From assembly GCF_013185195.1 (NCBI RefSeq), contig NZ_JAAZWC010000010.1, forward strand, positions 62,001 to 126,000: a stretch of 64,000 bases of DNA, given 5' to 3'. Shown in pieces: positions 43,842-52,849 of this stretch. A program made the translations under genes and the position numbers. The notes below the pieces were generated by a model that was given only the letters and a program-made list of their open reading frames with translations, was not told where the DNA came from and did no database searches. Every line of letters begins with the position of its first letter. Positions within the stretch are counted from its first letter, which is position 1. Source of the stretch: Saccharibacillus qingshengii. GTDB lineage: Bacteria > Bacillota > Bacilli > Paenibacillales > Paenibacillaceae.

Positions 43842-45341
43842 TCAATCCGAAGAACTTTGGCTTGCCGCGGAAATGTCCATCCTTTTCATGGAAGTACGCA
43901 TCTCGACAATTTTATCTTTAAGCGAGACGGATATGCTTTTCGTTTCTTTAAGGACTTTCACCAAGTCATCGGTTGTGATTTTAGCTTTGTTTTCAATAAA
44001 CGCATTTTCGATCGTTTCTTTGACCACTGCTTCGATATCGGCTCCGCTAAAACCTTCGGAATTTTGGATCAACCGGATGGTATCGATCTCCCGGCTGAAC
44101 TGCTTACGCCTTTTGAGATGGATCTCGAAAATATTCCGGCGTTCTTCGGCATGCGGAAGATCCACGGCAAACAATTCGTCGAAGCGTCCTTTTCTTAAAA
44201 ATTCTGGCGGAAGCTTGGAAATGTCATTGGCTGTCGCGACCACAAACACGGTGCTTTCTTTATCCTGCATCCAGGTGAGAAAATTCCCGAACAATCTCGT
44301 CGTCACGCTGTTTCCGCCGCCTCCGTCGCCAACTCCGGAAAAAGCTTTTTCGATTTCGTCCACCCATAGGATACAGGGACTGACTGCTTCTGCAATCTTC
44401 AGCGCGCGGCGCATGTTTTCTTCGCTCTCGCCTACGTATTTGCCGAAAAGTTTGCCGATATCTAGTCGCAGTAAAGGAACTTTGAATAGTTTGGCCGTCG
44501 CTTTCGCCGCAAGGCTTTTCCCACAGCCCGGCATGCCCACGATCAGTACGCCTTTGGGCATGTCGACGCCGAAGCTGAGTGCTTTGTCCAGATGCTTGAA
44601 GATTTTCGACTTCTTCTCGAGCCATTGCTTGAGATTTTCAAGGCCGCCTATGTCATTCAAGTCTTCTTTAAAATTCACGATCTCCAGCATGCCCGACTTC
44701 TTGATCATCTGCTCTTTTTCCTGCAGCACCAGTTCTTTGTCTTCGGCATCGATAACGCCGCCCGACTGATAAGCCAAATTCAAAATCTGCGTGATTTCGA
44801 ATTCGTTCAGGCCTTTGAAAGAAAGGACCAGCTCTTTCCGGACGTCTTCTTCCACTTCGATCTGCTGGGCATCGGCGAACTTCCGAATCATGTCGTCGAT
44901 CTCTTCGAAAGAGGGCAGCAGGACGTCAAGCAGCGTGATATAAGGACTTAGTTCGGTCGGAATGACCAATTTGCTGGAGACGATAAATACGGTGCAGTGA
45001 AAATCTTCGTGATGCATATTTTTGGCCGCGATAGATTTAAGTCTCGCAACGATCACAGGTTCCTCTAACAGATGATGGACGTCTTTCAGAACGATGAAAG
45101 AAGGATCATTTCCGGGTTCGTCCAGAAATTCAAGGAATTGTTCCAGCGTATAATCGCCTTTGGATAACTTTGTATCAAAATCAACGTAGCCATCGGCATT
45201 ATTGAACTCGTAAACGGAAACGTCGTCCGATATTTCCGAAATCAGCGAATCGATCTTGTCGAAATCAAAGTAATGGATATAAATAATCGTCCGCAAAGCG
45301 TCTACATAGGATTCGAGCTTGCTAAGCATGCTGGTTCGCAT
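43842..45341 (-). CDS. Ycf46-like AAA+ ATPase A
   Basis: 499 residues, ATG after GGAGG. N-terminal domain about 1-225 with IIYIHYFDFDKIDSLI and FIVLKDVHHLL, equivalent to the Ycf46 N-domain. AAA+ module: Walker A GMPGCGKS (269-276), Walker B ILWVDEIEK (324-332), sensor 1 ATAND, RKGRFDE arginine-finger region, helical lid EGFSGADIEAVV. Paralogous to ATPase B but without its Pro-rich tail and GRxIDF end. The two might form a mixed ring. Confidence 0.88.
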   Translation of the reverse strand: MRTSMLSKLESYVDALRTIIYIHYFDFDKIDSLISEISDDVSVYEFNNADGYVDFDTKLSKGDYTLEQFLEFLDEPGNDPSFIVLKDVHHLLEEPVIVARLKSIAAKNMHHEDFHCTVFIVSSKLVIPTELSPYITLLDVLLPSFEEIDDMIRKFADAQQIEVEEDVRKELVLSFKGLNEFEITQILNLAYQSGGVIDAEDKELVLQEKEQMIKKSGMLEIVNFKEDLNDIGGLENLKQWLEKKSKIFKHLDKALSFGVDMPKGVLIVGMPGCGKSLAAKATAKLFKVPLLRLDIGKLFGKYVGESEENMRRALKIAEAVSPCILWVDEIEKAFSGVGDGGGGNSVTTRLFGNFLTWMQDKESTVFVVATANDISKLPPEFLRKGRFDELFAVDLPHAEERRNIFEIHLKRRKQFSREIDTIRLIQNSEGFSGADIEAVVKETIENAFIENKAKITTDDLVKVLKETKSISVSLKDKIVEMRTSMKRMDISAASQSSSD

Positions 45342-45343
45342 GA

Positions 45344-46234
45344 TTATACCTCCATGTAAGTGACGCTGAGATAAGAAGAATCCGATTTGAACAGCAATTC
45401 TTCCAGAATCAAATAATTCCCGTTGATGTCACCCCAGGAGTAGTCGACATTTTTGGTACGTTCTTCGCCCACTCTGCAAGCTCCGCCCTCCAAATGAATG
45501 ACCATATACTTCTTACCTTTATCACCTAAATATTTCCATAATCCATTTGTGGAACCGACGAATGTTTTTATATGTGGTCCTGCTTTTTGAGATACTTCAG
45601 TCACGTCGTGAACGTCCTGATACAAACCTTGAATATCTTCTTTGATTTCTTTACATTCCCACAAGACGGTTCTCAAAGATGAATTTGCAAGTGCAAGCAA
45701 AATAACCAGCGGTTCGTCTTTTTTGTACCTGTCGTAAAAATTTTGATAATCCAGCTTGAACAGCTCGATATACCGATTTTCTATTTCTTGCAAATAACTT
45801 TTGATATAATTGAAGTTTTGCGGATTGGCCTCTATGCCTTCTTTAATATTTTCATAAGCTGAATGGTATTTTCGGATAATCAAATCGCTTTGAAACCCGT
45901 TTTCCTGTGCTTCTTTTAATTTGTTATCGTTAAATAATTTCAGAACGGTCGCATAGCTCTCTTGTGCATGTCGATTTAGATTGGAATCGTTCACTTCTAT
46001 AAATATTTTAATTAACTTGGGAATTATGTCGAACAAACTTTCTTCTTTTCGTTCGTTCAACGCTTCAATCGCTTGGGCCTCCTGCGTGTAGCCACGCACA
46101 TCTAACCACTTTTTCAATACTCCGCTTTTGTACAAGTCGTACACGTCGTCCACATTGAAGTTATCACACAGATCCGTTAACGTTCGAATGCTTTTACCGT
46201 CGACAATCAAATTGAACTTGATCACTTTAGCCAT
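45344..46234 (-). CDS. Uncharacterised helical protein of the AAA+ cluster
   Basis: 296 residues. The first 60 (VDGKSIRTLTDLCDNFNVDDVYDLYKSG, LKKWLDVRGY) form a small helical module of the kind found at the N-terminus of several bacterial multidomain proteins. The middle (about 70-210) is mainly helical and rich in Lys, Glu and Asn. The C-terminal 70 residues look like beta structure (KKYMVIHLEGGACRVG, NYLILEELLF). Its base composition is more A+T-rich than neighbouring genes. Ends 3 nt before the AAA+ A start. Function unknown. Confidence 0.7.
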   Translation of the reverse strand: MAKVIKFNLIVDGKSIRTLTDLCDNFNVDDVYDLYKSGVLKKWLDVRGYTQEAQAIEALNERKEESLFDIIPKLIKIFIEVNDSNLNRHAQESYATVLKLFNDNKLKEAQENGFQSDLIIRKYHSAYENIKEGIEANPQNFNYIKSYLQEIENRYIELFKLDYQNFYDRYKKDEPLVILLALANSSLRTVLWECKEIKEDIQGLYQDVHDVTEVSQKAGPHIKTFVGSTNGLWKYLGDKGKKYMVIHLEGGACRVGEERTKNVDYSWGDINGNYLILEELLFKSDSSYLSVTYMEV

Positions 46235-46246
46235 CTTTATGCTCCT

Positions 46247-47347
46247 TTATCGGCCGAATAAACTTTTGAATCCGCTTTTGAATCCGCTCCATGCTTTCGA
46301 CGCTACGACTTTAACGCCGTCCCAAGCTTCTTTGCAAGCTTCTTTGGCAGCTTCGGCGACTTTCCGAACACCTTGATTGGCTTTCTCGCCGACCTGTTGT
46401 CCTACGATATCTCCGACTACTTTGCCGACCGTTCCGCCGACCACCGTCCCTACCGGACCGAATACGGAGCCGATAACCCCCCCTATCTTCTCTCCTATGA
46501 AACGCCCGGCTTTGCGGCAACCCTGGGAGACGAGAGCCTCGGCCCGAGCCGCGGCACGATCGACGCCGTATTCGATCGCATCCGGAACTTTTATTTCGCC
46601 GTTTGCGATCTTGTAACCGATCTTGATGCGGGTAAGGCCGTTATCCACCATCGCCGCGATTTCGGCAGGTGACTTGTCGGCTAAAGGCTTGAAGTATCCG
46701 GCATTGGCCGCTTTAATCGCGGACGTCGCCGCGATCGTTCTGGCTGTTTGCTCTGCAGCCGAAGGCTCTCCCAGCTTAGAAGCGAAAAAATCCTGGAATA
46801 TGCTCGCGGCCGGATGATCTTCTGCGTATTCGGCCTTTCCTCCGGCATCTTCTGCCCAATCGACGGCTTGGTTTTGTCCGACCGCCCGTTGAATGGCCTG
46901 CGAGACCGCTTTTTTATTCAGATCTTCGAATATGTAACTTACCGGCTGTTCCAACTGCACCGGTCCTTCGATAAAATCAGCCTGTTCGATAACTTTTAGG
47001 GTAGCTTGATTTATCGACTGATGGATAACTTCAGGTATCTGCTGTTTATCGCCTGGAGTATAATCGCCCTGAAGCTTGGAAATTTTTTCTTCTATCCATC
47101 GGCTCGTTGCAAGTCCGCGCTTTTTGTATTCAAGAATCTGACGATGATTGGCATCAATCCTGGAAAAAGTTTCGTCGATCTCGTTAATCGCTTCCGCTAG
47201 TTCGTTTTCTCCGCGGTATACGCCGGCAGCTTTAAGCTGCTGACGCATGAATATTTTGAGATCGACATTGCCGGAGCTTTTGTAGCTGATATAAGCCTTG
47301 GCCGTTTCCATAAAAAAGCTTCGCAAGCCTGACCTTTCTTTTTCCAT
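46247..47347 (-). CDS. Glycine-zipper protein heading the AAA+ cluster
   Basis: 366 residues. A helical, charged N-terminal 130 residues and an Ala-rich middle lead to a glycine-zipper membrane segment (about 285-325: GEKIGGVIGSVFGPVGTVVGG, GKVVGDIVGQQVG). The tail is basic (KAWSGFKSGFKSLFGR). Glycine zippers insert in membranes and oligomerise; they occur in pore-forming or membrane-disturbing proteins and in some stress proteins. No signal peptide, so it acts from inside. Family not recognised. Confidence 0.72.
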   Translation of the reverse strand: MEKERSGLRSFFMETAKAYISYKSSGNVDLKIFMRQQLKAAGVYRGENELAEAINEIDETFSRIDANHRQILEYKKRGLATSRWIEEKISKLQGDYTPGDKQQIPEVIHQSINQATLKVIEQADFIEGPVQLEQPVSYIFEDLNKKAVSQAIQRAVGQNQAVDWAEDAGGKAEYAEDHPAASIFQDFFASKLGEPSAAEQTARTIAATSAIKAANAGYFKPLADKSPAEIAAMVDNGLTRIKIGYKIANGEIKVPDAIEYGVDRAAARAEALVSQGCRKAGRFIGEKIGGVIGSVFGPVGTVVGGTVGKVVGDIVGQQVGEKANQGVRKVAEAAKEACKEAWDGVKVVASKAWSGFKSGFKSLFGR

Positions 47348-47392
47348 TATGGACCATTCCCCTTATCTGCTATCTTGATATACCATTTTCTA

Positions 47393-47421
47393 ACTATAGC
47401 ACGATCGCTTAATAACTTGAA
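47393..47421 (-). promoter_or_regulatory. Promoter of the AAA+ cluster
   Basis: Minus strand TTCAAG (47421-47416), 17-nt spacer, TATAGT (47398-47393), about 46 nt before the glycine-zipper start. It implies that this cluster is transcribed separately from the zinc-finger gene. Confidence 0.6.
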
Positions 47422-47491
47422 CGGAATTTTTAGGCTTTTAGACTCAGTGATATTCTCATCTTTTTTCGTTTCGAAACCTGAATCATTCATC

Positions 47492-47519
47492 AAAAAAAGC
47501 CAGTTCGGATGAACTAGCT
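47492..47519 (-). terminator. Terminator of the mini zinc-finger gene
   Basis: AAGCTAGTTC/GAACTGGCTT stem (one mismatch) with TTTTTTT on the minus strand. Confidence 0.7.
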
Positions 47520-47549
47520 TGGCAGCACTTGAAAATTCATTCGCCTAAT

Positions 47550-47714
47550 TTAATCGCTCATTCGCCCTGTTCCCTCGCAAGAAGGACAGATATGGGTACC
47601 ACTGCCTCCGCAAGCATAACAATCGTCATCGGCAGCTTGTTTACCCAACCCGCCCGTGCAGTCGCATTCCACTTTCCCTTTACCGCCACAGTACCCGCAT
47701 TTTCGTTTAAACAT
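47550..47714 (-). CDS. Miniature DnaJ-type zinc-finger protein
   Basis: 54 residues, ATG 47714 after GAGGAGG. Nearly the whole protein is a DnaJ-like cysteine-rich zinc domain with four repeats: CGYCGGKG, CDCTGGLG, CYACGGSG, CPSCEGTG. That is enough for two zinc centres, as in DnaJ; the second repeat lacks one residue of the CxxC spacing. There is no J domain. It may be a thiol or zinc-dependent chaperone accessory for the neighbouring AAA+ machine (inference from position). Confidence 0.82.
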   Translation of the reverse strand: MFKRKCGYCGGKGKVECDCTGGLGKQAADDDCYACGGSGTHICPSCEGTGRMSD

Positions 47715-47806
47715 ACTAGCCCTCCTCTGAATAGATGCTCAGATTATTTTATTACCCCGCAAATGAACTGCCTTTCAACTCCACAATCCGTATCCACATG
47801 CGACTC

Positions 47807-48328
47807 TTACGGCTGTTCCGTGGTGTCCGCTTCGCCGGCGTCGGGAGCATTTCCCGCGTCGTACGTCTCATACACCTTCTCCATCAGCGCCCCCAGCACC
47901 AACTCCGACTGATCAATATCGTTGTACGATCCCGCCCCCATCTCGAACGTACCGTCTTCATGCAACAGGAACTGGATACGTGCTTTGGCGGACTTTTCGT
48001 TATAAAGGAAATATCCGGTGAACTCGACTACGTCGTGTGTTTCTTCCGTCTCCTCATCGGTACCCGAGAAGTACTGCCACGTCGGTCCATCAAAGAAAGC
48101 CTCCATGACTTCACCGATCGTGACGTCATCGCGGCCGTTCATGGTCCCGTTCTTGACGGACTGCACATGCTCTTCCGTCAGATTCGCCAGATTGTTCAAT
48201 TGATCGGAAGCCGTCTGCACGGCTTGATCTGTCTCATGCCGAATATCGGCATCTGCGGAGGTGGAAGAACACCCGGCTATAACCGATACACCGAGTACTA
48301 TCAAACCCAACTTCATCTTTATTTTCAC
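47807..48328 (-). CDS. Lipoprotein of unknown function
   Basis: 173 residues from GTG 48328, GGAGG at about 10 nt. Signal peptide with lipobox VIAGC (Cys 20). The mature part is acidic with a helical section (QTASDQLNNLANLTEEHV) and a beta-rich section (FTGYFLYNEKSAKARIQFLL). No family recognised. It may be co-transcribed with the membrane protein just upstream. Confidence 0.75.
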   Translation of the reverse strand: MKIKMKLGLIVLGVSVIAGCSSTSADADIRHETDQAVQTASDQLNNLANLTEEHVQSVKNGTMNGRDDVTIGEVMEAFFDGPTWQYFSGTDEETEETHDVVEFTGYFLYNEKSAKARIQFLLHEDGTFEMGAGSYNDIDQSELVLGALMEKVYETYDAGNAPDAGEADTTEQP

Positions 48329-48352
48329 TTTTTTATTTCCTCCGTTTTTTGC

Positions 48353-48700
48353 TTAAGGCAAAGGTGCTGCCGTTGGAGCTTCTTTAATCTTCTTTTTCGA
48401 GAAAATGCCCATAAACCCTGCTACTGCCAACAGCACACCGGATAAAATGTAGAACATCGATATGCTAATAACACCGGCGATCGCACTGATCAGCATAAGC
48501 CAACCTGCCAATTTGGGCTTGCTTTTGGAAAATGCTGCACCAATGATGCCTAAAATGCTGAACAACAAAGCCGAAATAGCCAATCCGCTAATTTCCGACG
48601 TTCCCGTATCCGAAAATGCTGCATCCAGTCCTCCGATCATCATAGCTACAATCGCTGCAATAATTCCAAAAATTCCTCCAACCAATCCCATAGCAAACAT
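48353..48700 (-). CDS. DUF4064-like membrane protein
   Basis: 115 residues from ATG 48700 (AAAGGAG at about 8 nt). Three to four hydrophobic helices (about 5-22, 38-58, 62-80, 82-100), with SKSKPKLAGWLMLISAIAGVIS in the third region, as in DUF4064/YqhR-like small membrane proteins. Function unknown. 24 nt upstream of the lipoprotein gene. Confidence 0.72.
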   Translation of the reverse strand: MFAMGLVGGIFGIIAAIVAMMIGGLDAAFSDTGTSEISGLAISALLFSILGIIGAAFSKSKPKLAGWLMLISAIAGVISISMFYILSGVLLAVAGFMGIFSKKKIKEAPTAAPLP

Positions 48701-48773
48701 ATTCATTTCTCCTTTGTAGGTACAATTTGATATAACCACTCGTTAATCAGCAAAATAAACCAAACTGTTAGAG

Positions 48774-49244
48774 CTATCGCTTTCTGATATTCGACAATTC
48801 CAGAAGAGTTCGAAAAATCTGATCATACAACTGCTGCTCCTTGGGGGTTAGCTTTCCCAACTCTTCAGCGATTCTTTGAGGAATATCCAAATCATGATTG
48901 GAATTCGGAATATCTATTCGGCCTCTCTCCAGAAGCTCACCTTCTCCAACCTCCAGTGCACTTGCAAGTCGTCCAACAATCAAGATGCTCGGCGATTGTC
49001 GAACTCCCCGTTCGATCTGACCTAAGTAAGAGATATCGATTTCAGCCTTTTCCGCCAACTGCTCCTGTGTCATATGCTGCTGCTTTCTGAGCTTGCGTAT
49101 TTTCGCGCCCAATCGTATGTCTTTTGAACCAGAAATCCCCCTCACCGCCCACTTTACTTTGTCTCTTTCCTCATCATAGAATAAGAAGGAAATTTTACCC
49201 ACGGACAAAATCCTCTGCCTTTCGTGACGATCGTCACTATTCAC
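48774..49244 (-). CDS. XRE-family helix-turn-helix regulator
   Basis: 156 residues as listed from GTG 49244, although that start has its AGGAG too close and the first 40 residues look unusual. The true start may be internal. The HTH (about 46-100) reads LGAKIRKLRKQQHMTQEQLAEKAEIDISYLGQIERG, a standard XRE domain. The C-terminus is helical (TPKEQQLYDQIFRTLLEL). Divergent from the 511-residue gene at 49494, which it may control; the shared 249-nt intergenic region is A+T-rich with three GACAC words. Confidence 0.83.
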   Translation of the reverse strand: MNSDDRHERQRILSVGKISFLFYDEERDKVKWAVRGISGSKDIRLGAKIRKLRKQQHMTQEQLAEKAEIDISYLGQIERGVRQSPSILIVGRLASALEVGEGELLERGRIDIPNSNHDLDIPQRIAEELGKLTPKEQQLYDQIFRTLLELSNIRKR

Positions 49245-49493
49245 ACTCCTGTTTGGCTTGAATTGAGCTTAGCATGAGCCTTTAAGGACTCTTGAATCTG
49301 TTAAACGGGTAAGCAAGAAGGCTGATCGAGAGAAATCTTTATACAAATAAGGTATCCAAAGCAGTCAAACATGTTCAGAAGACACAAAAATGACACTTTT
49401 TACTCGAAACTACTTTTTCAAAAAATGAAATAGACACAATTTGTACACAGTTACATATGCAAACCTAATGCATGGAAAAGGAGCTGATAGAGA

Positions 49494-51029
49494 ATGGCTA
49501 GAAGTCGGGCAATTCGTAAATTTATAATCGACACCTGCGATTTCCGATTCGATTTTATGGAGATTTACAAAGAATGGAGCTTGGATTCGATTCTACGGGC
49601 ATTGGATACCGGGCAGCCGATGCGCGACGCCTGCATGTATCTAGAGCTGGATACGGAATGGATTGAAGAAGAAGTCAAACTGCATGCCATGCGTCAACTG
49701 TACGAAGAGACGTCTCATCTGACGGTGCGTGAGATCGAGCTGATGACCTTATATGAGGAACATACCTTGTTTGGACGTACACTTGGTGATCTGTTGGAAG
49801 AATTGATTTTTATGGATCCCAGCACCTGGCTCACAACGTTTGAGAATTCGATCCTGTATTTGAATGACAATGGGATGGGAGCCGGGGCGTCTCCTTCGTC
49901 TTCTGAATTAGGCGACGAGCAAAAAGAAGAAATTATCCGGCGCATGTTCGGTAAGATGCCACTTGAATTGGATTACGGACCCTTGGCGTTGGAAGGCGGA
50001 AATATGCTGCACCAAAAATGGAGTGACTTGGGTAGACGTCAAGGCGCTGGCTATCGTTTCTTTCGCCGCTTTGTACGTCAGGACTTGTTTTTGCATCCGC
50101 ATCCCAATGACATAGCCAAACAAGATCGGCGAGGGCGGATGCGGCAGCAGCACAAACATTTTCAAGCCGTCCTAAAAGACCTTATGAGCGAGCAGGAGAT
50201 TGAGCAGGATCTGGAACTGTACGAGGGCGAGCTGAATACTTGTTATCTCGAATATGCCGCTGCCCGACTCGCGCAGGCCGGCTTGGAGGAAAATCCGAAG
50301 TATAAATCAAAAAGTGATGCTCTAGTGAAAATCGCGGCTTTGTTTACCCTCGTCCGAAATTCTGATCTTAGGATGGCGCTGCTGGATAATCTTGTTGGAG
50401 ACGGTGAAAGCGGAGAAGCGCCGTTTAATTTAGGGCGGGAATCGTATGAAACCAAGCTGGATTATGCAGATTACAAAGACTTTTTTCTTGAAGAAGAAGA
50501 TGTAAAAGAAGGCAGAACCGCTTTGTATCTGATTATTCTATTGATTGCGGAGTTTACATTGAAGCCATTTTTGCGCATCAAGTTAAATGAAGCCGGCCTT
50601 TATTTCGGACATAAAGGAATCGACGCTTCGCAGGACATTGAAGAAGGCGACGAAGAAGAGCTGAATCGGTTAAAACTTCGTTTGATACCTGTTGTTATGC
50701 TGCGCGATGCCTATTGGAAAGAGCGATCTGCGCTGTTGGAACAGTACTCCGGTTTCTTGTCTTCGACAGATCCGGCGCCGGATTCCGAAAATTTGTTCGG
50801 CAGCCTGTACAAATGGACTTATCATTTCAACAAGAAAGTTCGACAAAAATCCTTGTTCCAAAAAGCCAGCCGCCAACTTCTTGCTCAAGGCAGACATAAT
50901 CAATCCAATACAGCATATAATCTGATTCATGCAATAGAACCTTTCGATCAAGCATTCAAAGATTTCGCAAATATCAAACCAAAAGATCTTGATGTAGAAG
51001 ACATTGATAAATGGAATGAGAAGTTTTGA
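49494..51029 (+). CDS. Uncharacterised 511-residue protein
   Basis: 511 residues, ATG after AAGGAGC. Predominantly helical and acidic, no signal peptide. One hydrophobic stretch at about 348-362 (ALYLIILLIAEFTLKPFL) is probably buried. Notable segments: TCDFRFDFMEIYKEWSLDSIL near the N-terminus and HPHPNDIAKQDRRGRMRQQHKHF in the middle. No nuclease, NTPase or transposase motif seen. G+C is lower than in housekeeping neighbours. Divergent XRE regulator suggests a controlled accessory function. Family not recognised. Confidence 0.75.
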   Translation: MARSRAIRKFIIDTCDFRFDFMEIYKEWSLDSILRALDTGQPMRDACMYLELDTEWIEEEVKLHAMRQLYEETSHLTVREIELMTLYEEHTLFGRTLGDLLEELIFMDPSTWLTTFENSILYLNDNGMGAGASPSSSELGDEQKEEIIRRMFGKMPLELDYGPLALEGGNMLHQKWSDLGRRQGAGYRFFRRFVRQDLFLHPHPNDIAKQDRRGRMRQQHKHFQAVLKDLMSEQEIEQDLELYEGELNTCYLEYAAARLAQAGLEENPKYKSKSDALVKIAALFTLVRNSDLRMALLDNLVGDGESGEAPFNLGRESYETKLDYADYKDFFLEEEDVKEGRTALYLIILLIAEFTLKPFLRIKLNEAGLYFGHKGIDASQDIEEGDEEELNRLKLRLIPVVMLRDAYWKERSALLEQYSGFLSSTDPAPDSENLFGSLYKWTYHFNKKVRQKSLFQKASRQLLAQGRHNQSNTAYNLIHAIEPFDQAFKDFANIKPKDLDVEDIDKWNEKF

Positions 51030-51075
51030 AAAAGGCCGTCCCGAACCTCTTCACGCTTTCCGGGACAGCCTTTTT
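51029..51075. terminator. Bidirectional terminator
   Basis: AAAAAGGCCGTCCCG with near-perfect complement and T5, directly after the stop codon and between convergent genes. Confidence 0.85.
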
Positions 51076-51104
51076 CACTTTTGCACCCACACCGTCGGCC
51101 TCCT

Positions 51105-51677
51105 TCAATCCATCCTCACGGCCCGCCGCCGGTCCATCACCGAGATAAACTCCGCTTTTTCGTCGCCGTCCAATTGGATCGAGATCAGATGCGTGTTCTG
51201 CAGATCTTCTTCGCTGCCCATGGCCAGATCTTTTTGGGGGTCTTGAAGCAGTCTCTTGGCGTCGATATCGTAGTAATAATCCAGATGCCCCGGCCCCGTT
51301 TCTTTCATATAAGCATCTCCGTATAAATCGATCAGCTCGGTTCGGGTCATTCCCACCTGCGCGCCTCTTGCGGTCCGGTACACGCCGCGGGACGGTTCCG
51401 TCAGATCGATCGCCGCCACTTTGCCTTCGCGATAGAACACCCGGAGACCGTCGGCATACATCGTACCGGTCGGTTTGTCCTCTTCCGCGACCGCGCCTGT
51501 CGCCTGCTCGGCTTCTTCCCGTTCCATACCGTAACAAATATCCGCTTCGGTATCCTCGACCTTGATTACGCACATCTCCCGCTCCGCCCAAACATTGGGC
51601 TCGAACTTTTCTTCGCTTCCGCATCCGGCTGTGACACCCATTAACAAACTCGCCAGAATCACCTGCATTTTTTTCAC
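51105..51677 (-). CDS. Lipoprotein of unknown function
   Basis: 190 residues from GTG 51677, AGGAGG at 9 nt. Short signal peptide with lipobox VTAGC (Cys 19 by this start). The mature part has a repeated SmpA/YjgB-like pattern (GMEREEAEQATG, VGMTRTELIDLYGDAYM) followed by HLDYYYDIDAKRL and an IQLDGDEKAEFI strand. Extracytoplasmic, function unknown. Confidence 0.78.
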   Translation of the reverse strand: MKKMQVILASLLMGVTAGCGSEEKFEPNVWAEREMCVIKVEDTEADICYGMEREEAEQATGAVAEEDKPTGTMYADGLRVFYREGKVAAIDLTEPSRGVYRTARGAQVGMTRTELIDLYGDAYMKETGPGHLDYYYDIDAKRLLQDPQKDLAMGSEEDLQNTHLISIQLDGDEKAEFISVMDRRRAVRMD

Positions 51678-51754
51678 GATGATACGCCTCCTTTTTGAAG
51701 TCGGTATGTACAGCCTTCGGTTCTTCACCCAACTACAAGGCTTGCAAAATACGC

Positions 51755-51787
51755 AAAAACCCCGGCCGGAAATCGGCCAGGGTTCTT
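51755..51787 (-). terminator. Terminator of YdaD-like dehydrogenase
   Basis: AACCCTGGCCG/CGGCCGGGGTT stem and TTTTTG on the minus strand. Confidence 0.85.
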
Positions 51788-51854
51788 TCACTGGATAGGG
51801 CGGCGAGCCGCCCGTACAGGCCTTACTTGATCTACGCATCCAAGCGGATTTTCG

Positions 51855-52751
51855 TTACGGCGAAACCATGCCTCCGTTGGCATTCAGCGTCTCGCCCGTT
51901 ACGTAGCTCGATTCCTGGCTGGCCAGGAAGACGTAAGCCGGAGCCATTTCGACCGGCTGCCCCGGACGTCCAAGCGGAGTCTGGGCGCCGAATTCCGGCA
52001 GTTTGTCCGGCGGCTGTCCGCCTGCGACCTGCAGCGGCGTCCAGACCGGACCCGGTGCGACCACGTTGACGCGAATGCCCTTCTCGCCGACCTGCTGCGC
52101 CAGCGCTTTGCTGAACGTGTTGATCGCGGCTTTGGTCGTTGCGTAGTCCAGCAGGATCTCGGACGGGCTGTATGCCTGGATCGACGACGTATTGATGATC
52201 GAGCTGCCCGGCTTCATATGCTTGATCGCCGCTTTGCACAGCCAGAACATCGCGTAGACGTTCGTCTTGAACGTCTCGTCGAACTGCTCCGTCGTGATCT
52301 CGTCGATGCTCTCGCGGAACTGCTGCTTGCCCGCCACGATCGCCAGAATATCGATGCCGCCGAGTTCCTTGACCGCCGTTTCGATCAGGTTTACGCAGTA
52401 GCTCTCGTCTTTTACGTCACCCGGCATCGCGACCGCTTTGCGGCCTTCGGCTTCGATCAGCTTCACGACTTCCTTGGCGTCCGCTTCTTCTTCCGGCAGA
52501 TACGACAGCACCACGTCGGCGCCTTCTCTGGCATAGGCGATCGCCGCTGCACGGCCGATCCCGCTGTCCGCTCCGGTCACGACGGCTTTGCGGCCGACCA
52601 GACGTTCTTTGCCGACATAAGTCGTCTCGCCCGAATCGGGAATCGGATTCATTTCTTTCTGAAGGCCCGGGCCTTCCTGCTGCTGTTCATATTCCGGTCC
52701 GGCTTTCGGATACTGCGTCGTCGGGTCCTGCATCTTGTAGAAATCGCTCAT
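51855..52751 (-). CDS. YdaD-like short-chain dehydrogenase (general stress protein)
   Basis: 298 residues, ATG after GAGGAGG. An N-terminal extension of about 50 residues typical of the YdaD/YhxC/YhdF group precedes the SDR core: cofactor motif [13 protein letters not shown] replaced by IVAGKQQ, catalytic Ser in NTSSIQAY and YATTKAA (Tyr-x-x-x-Lys), then [15 protein letters not shown](P)-dependent oxidoreductase of unknown substrate. A sigma-B-like promoter lies upstream, as for B. subtilis ydaD. Confidence 0.9.
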   Translation of the reverse strand: MSDFYKMQDPTTQYPKAGPEYEQQQEGPGLQKEMNPIPDSGETTYVGKERLVGRKAVVTGADSGIGRAAAIAYAREGADVVLSYLPEEEADAKEVVKLIEAEGRKAVAMPGDVKDESYCVNLIETAVKELGGIDILAIVAGKQQFRESIDEITTEQFDETFKTNVYAMFWLCKAAIKHMKPGSSIINTSSIQAYSPSEILLDYATTKAAINTFSKALAQQVGEKGIRVNVVAPGPVWTPLQVAGGQPPDKLPEFGAQTPLGRPGQPVEMAPAYVFLASQESSYVTGETLNANGGMVSP

Positions 52752-52849
52752 AGTTGAATGCCTCCTCGAGTATGCGAAAATGGTTGGGATTGAACGAACG
52801 GCCGATGCAGCGGAATTTTCCGCTCGGCACCGCCGTACTCGTCACTTAT

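Noticed and set aside
39632-47714. Known defence systems such as BREX, or a gas-vesicle or tellurite cluster
   Set aside because: No methylase, PglZ, nuclease, GvpA or TerD-like gene is present; only the AAA+ and DUF1257/DUF2997 components are familiar.
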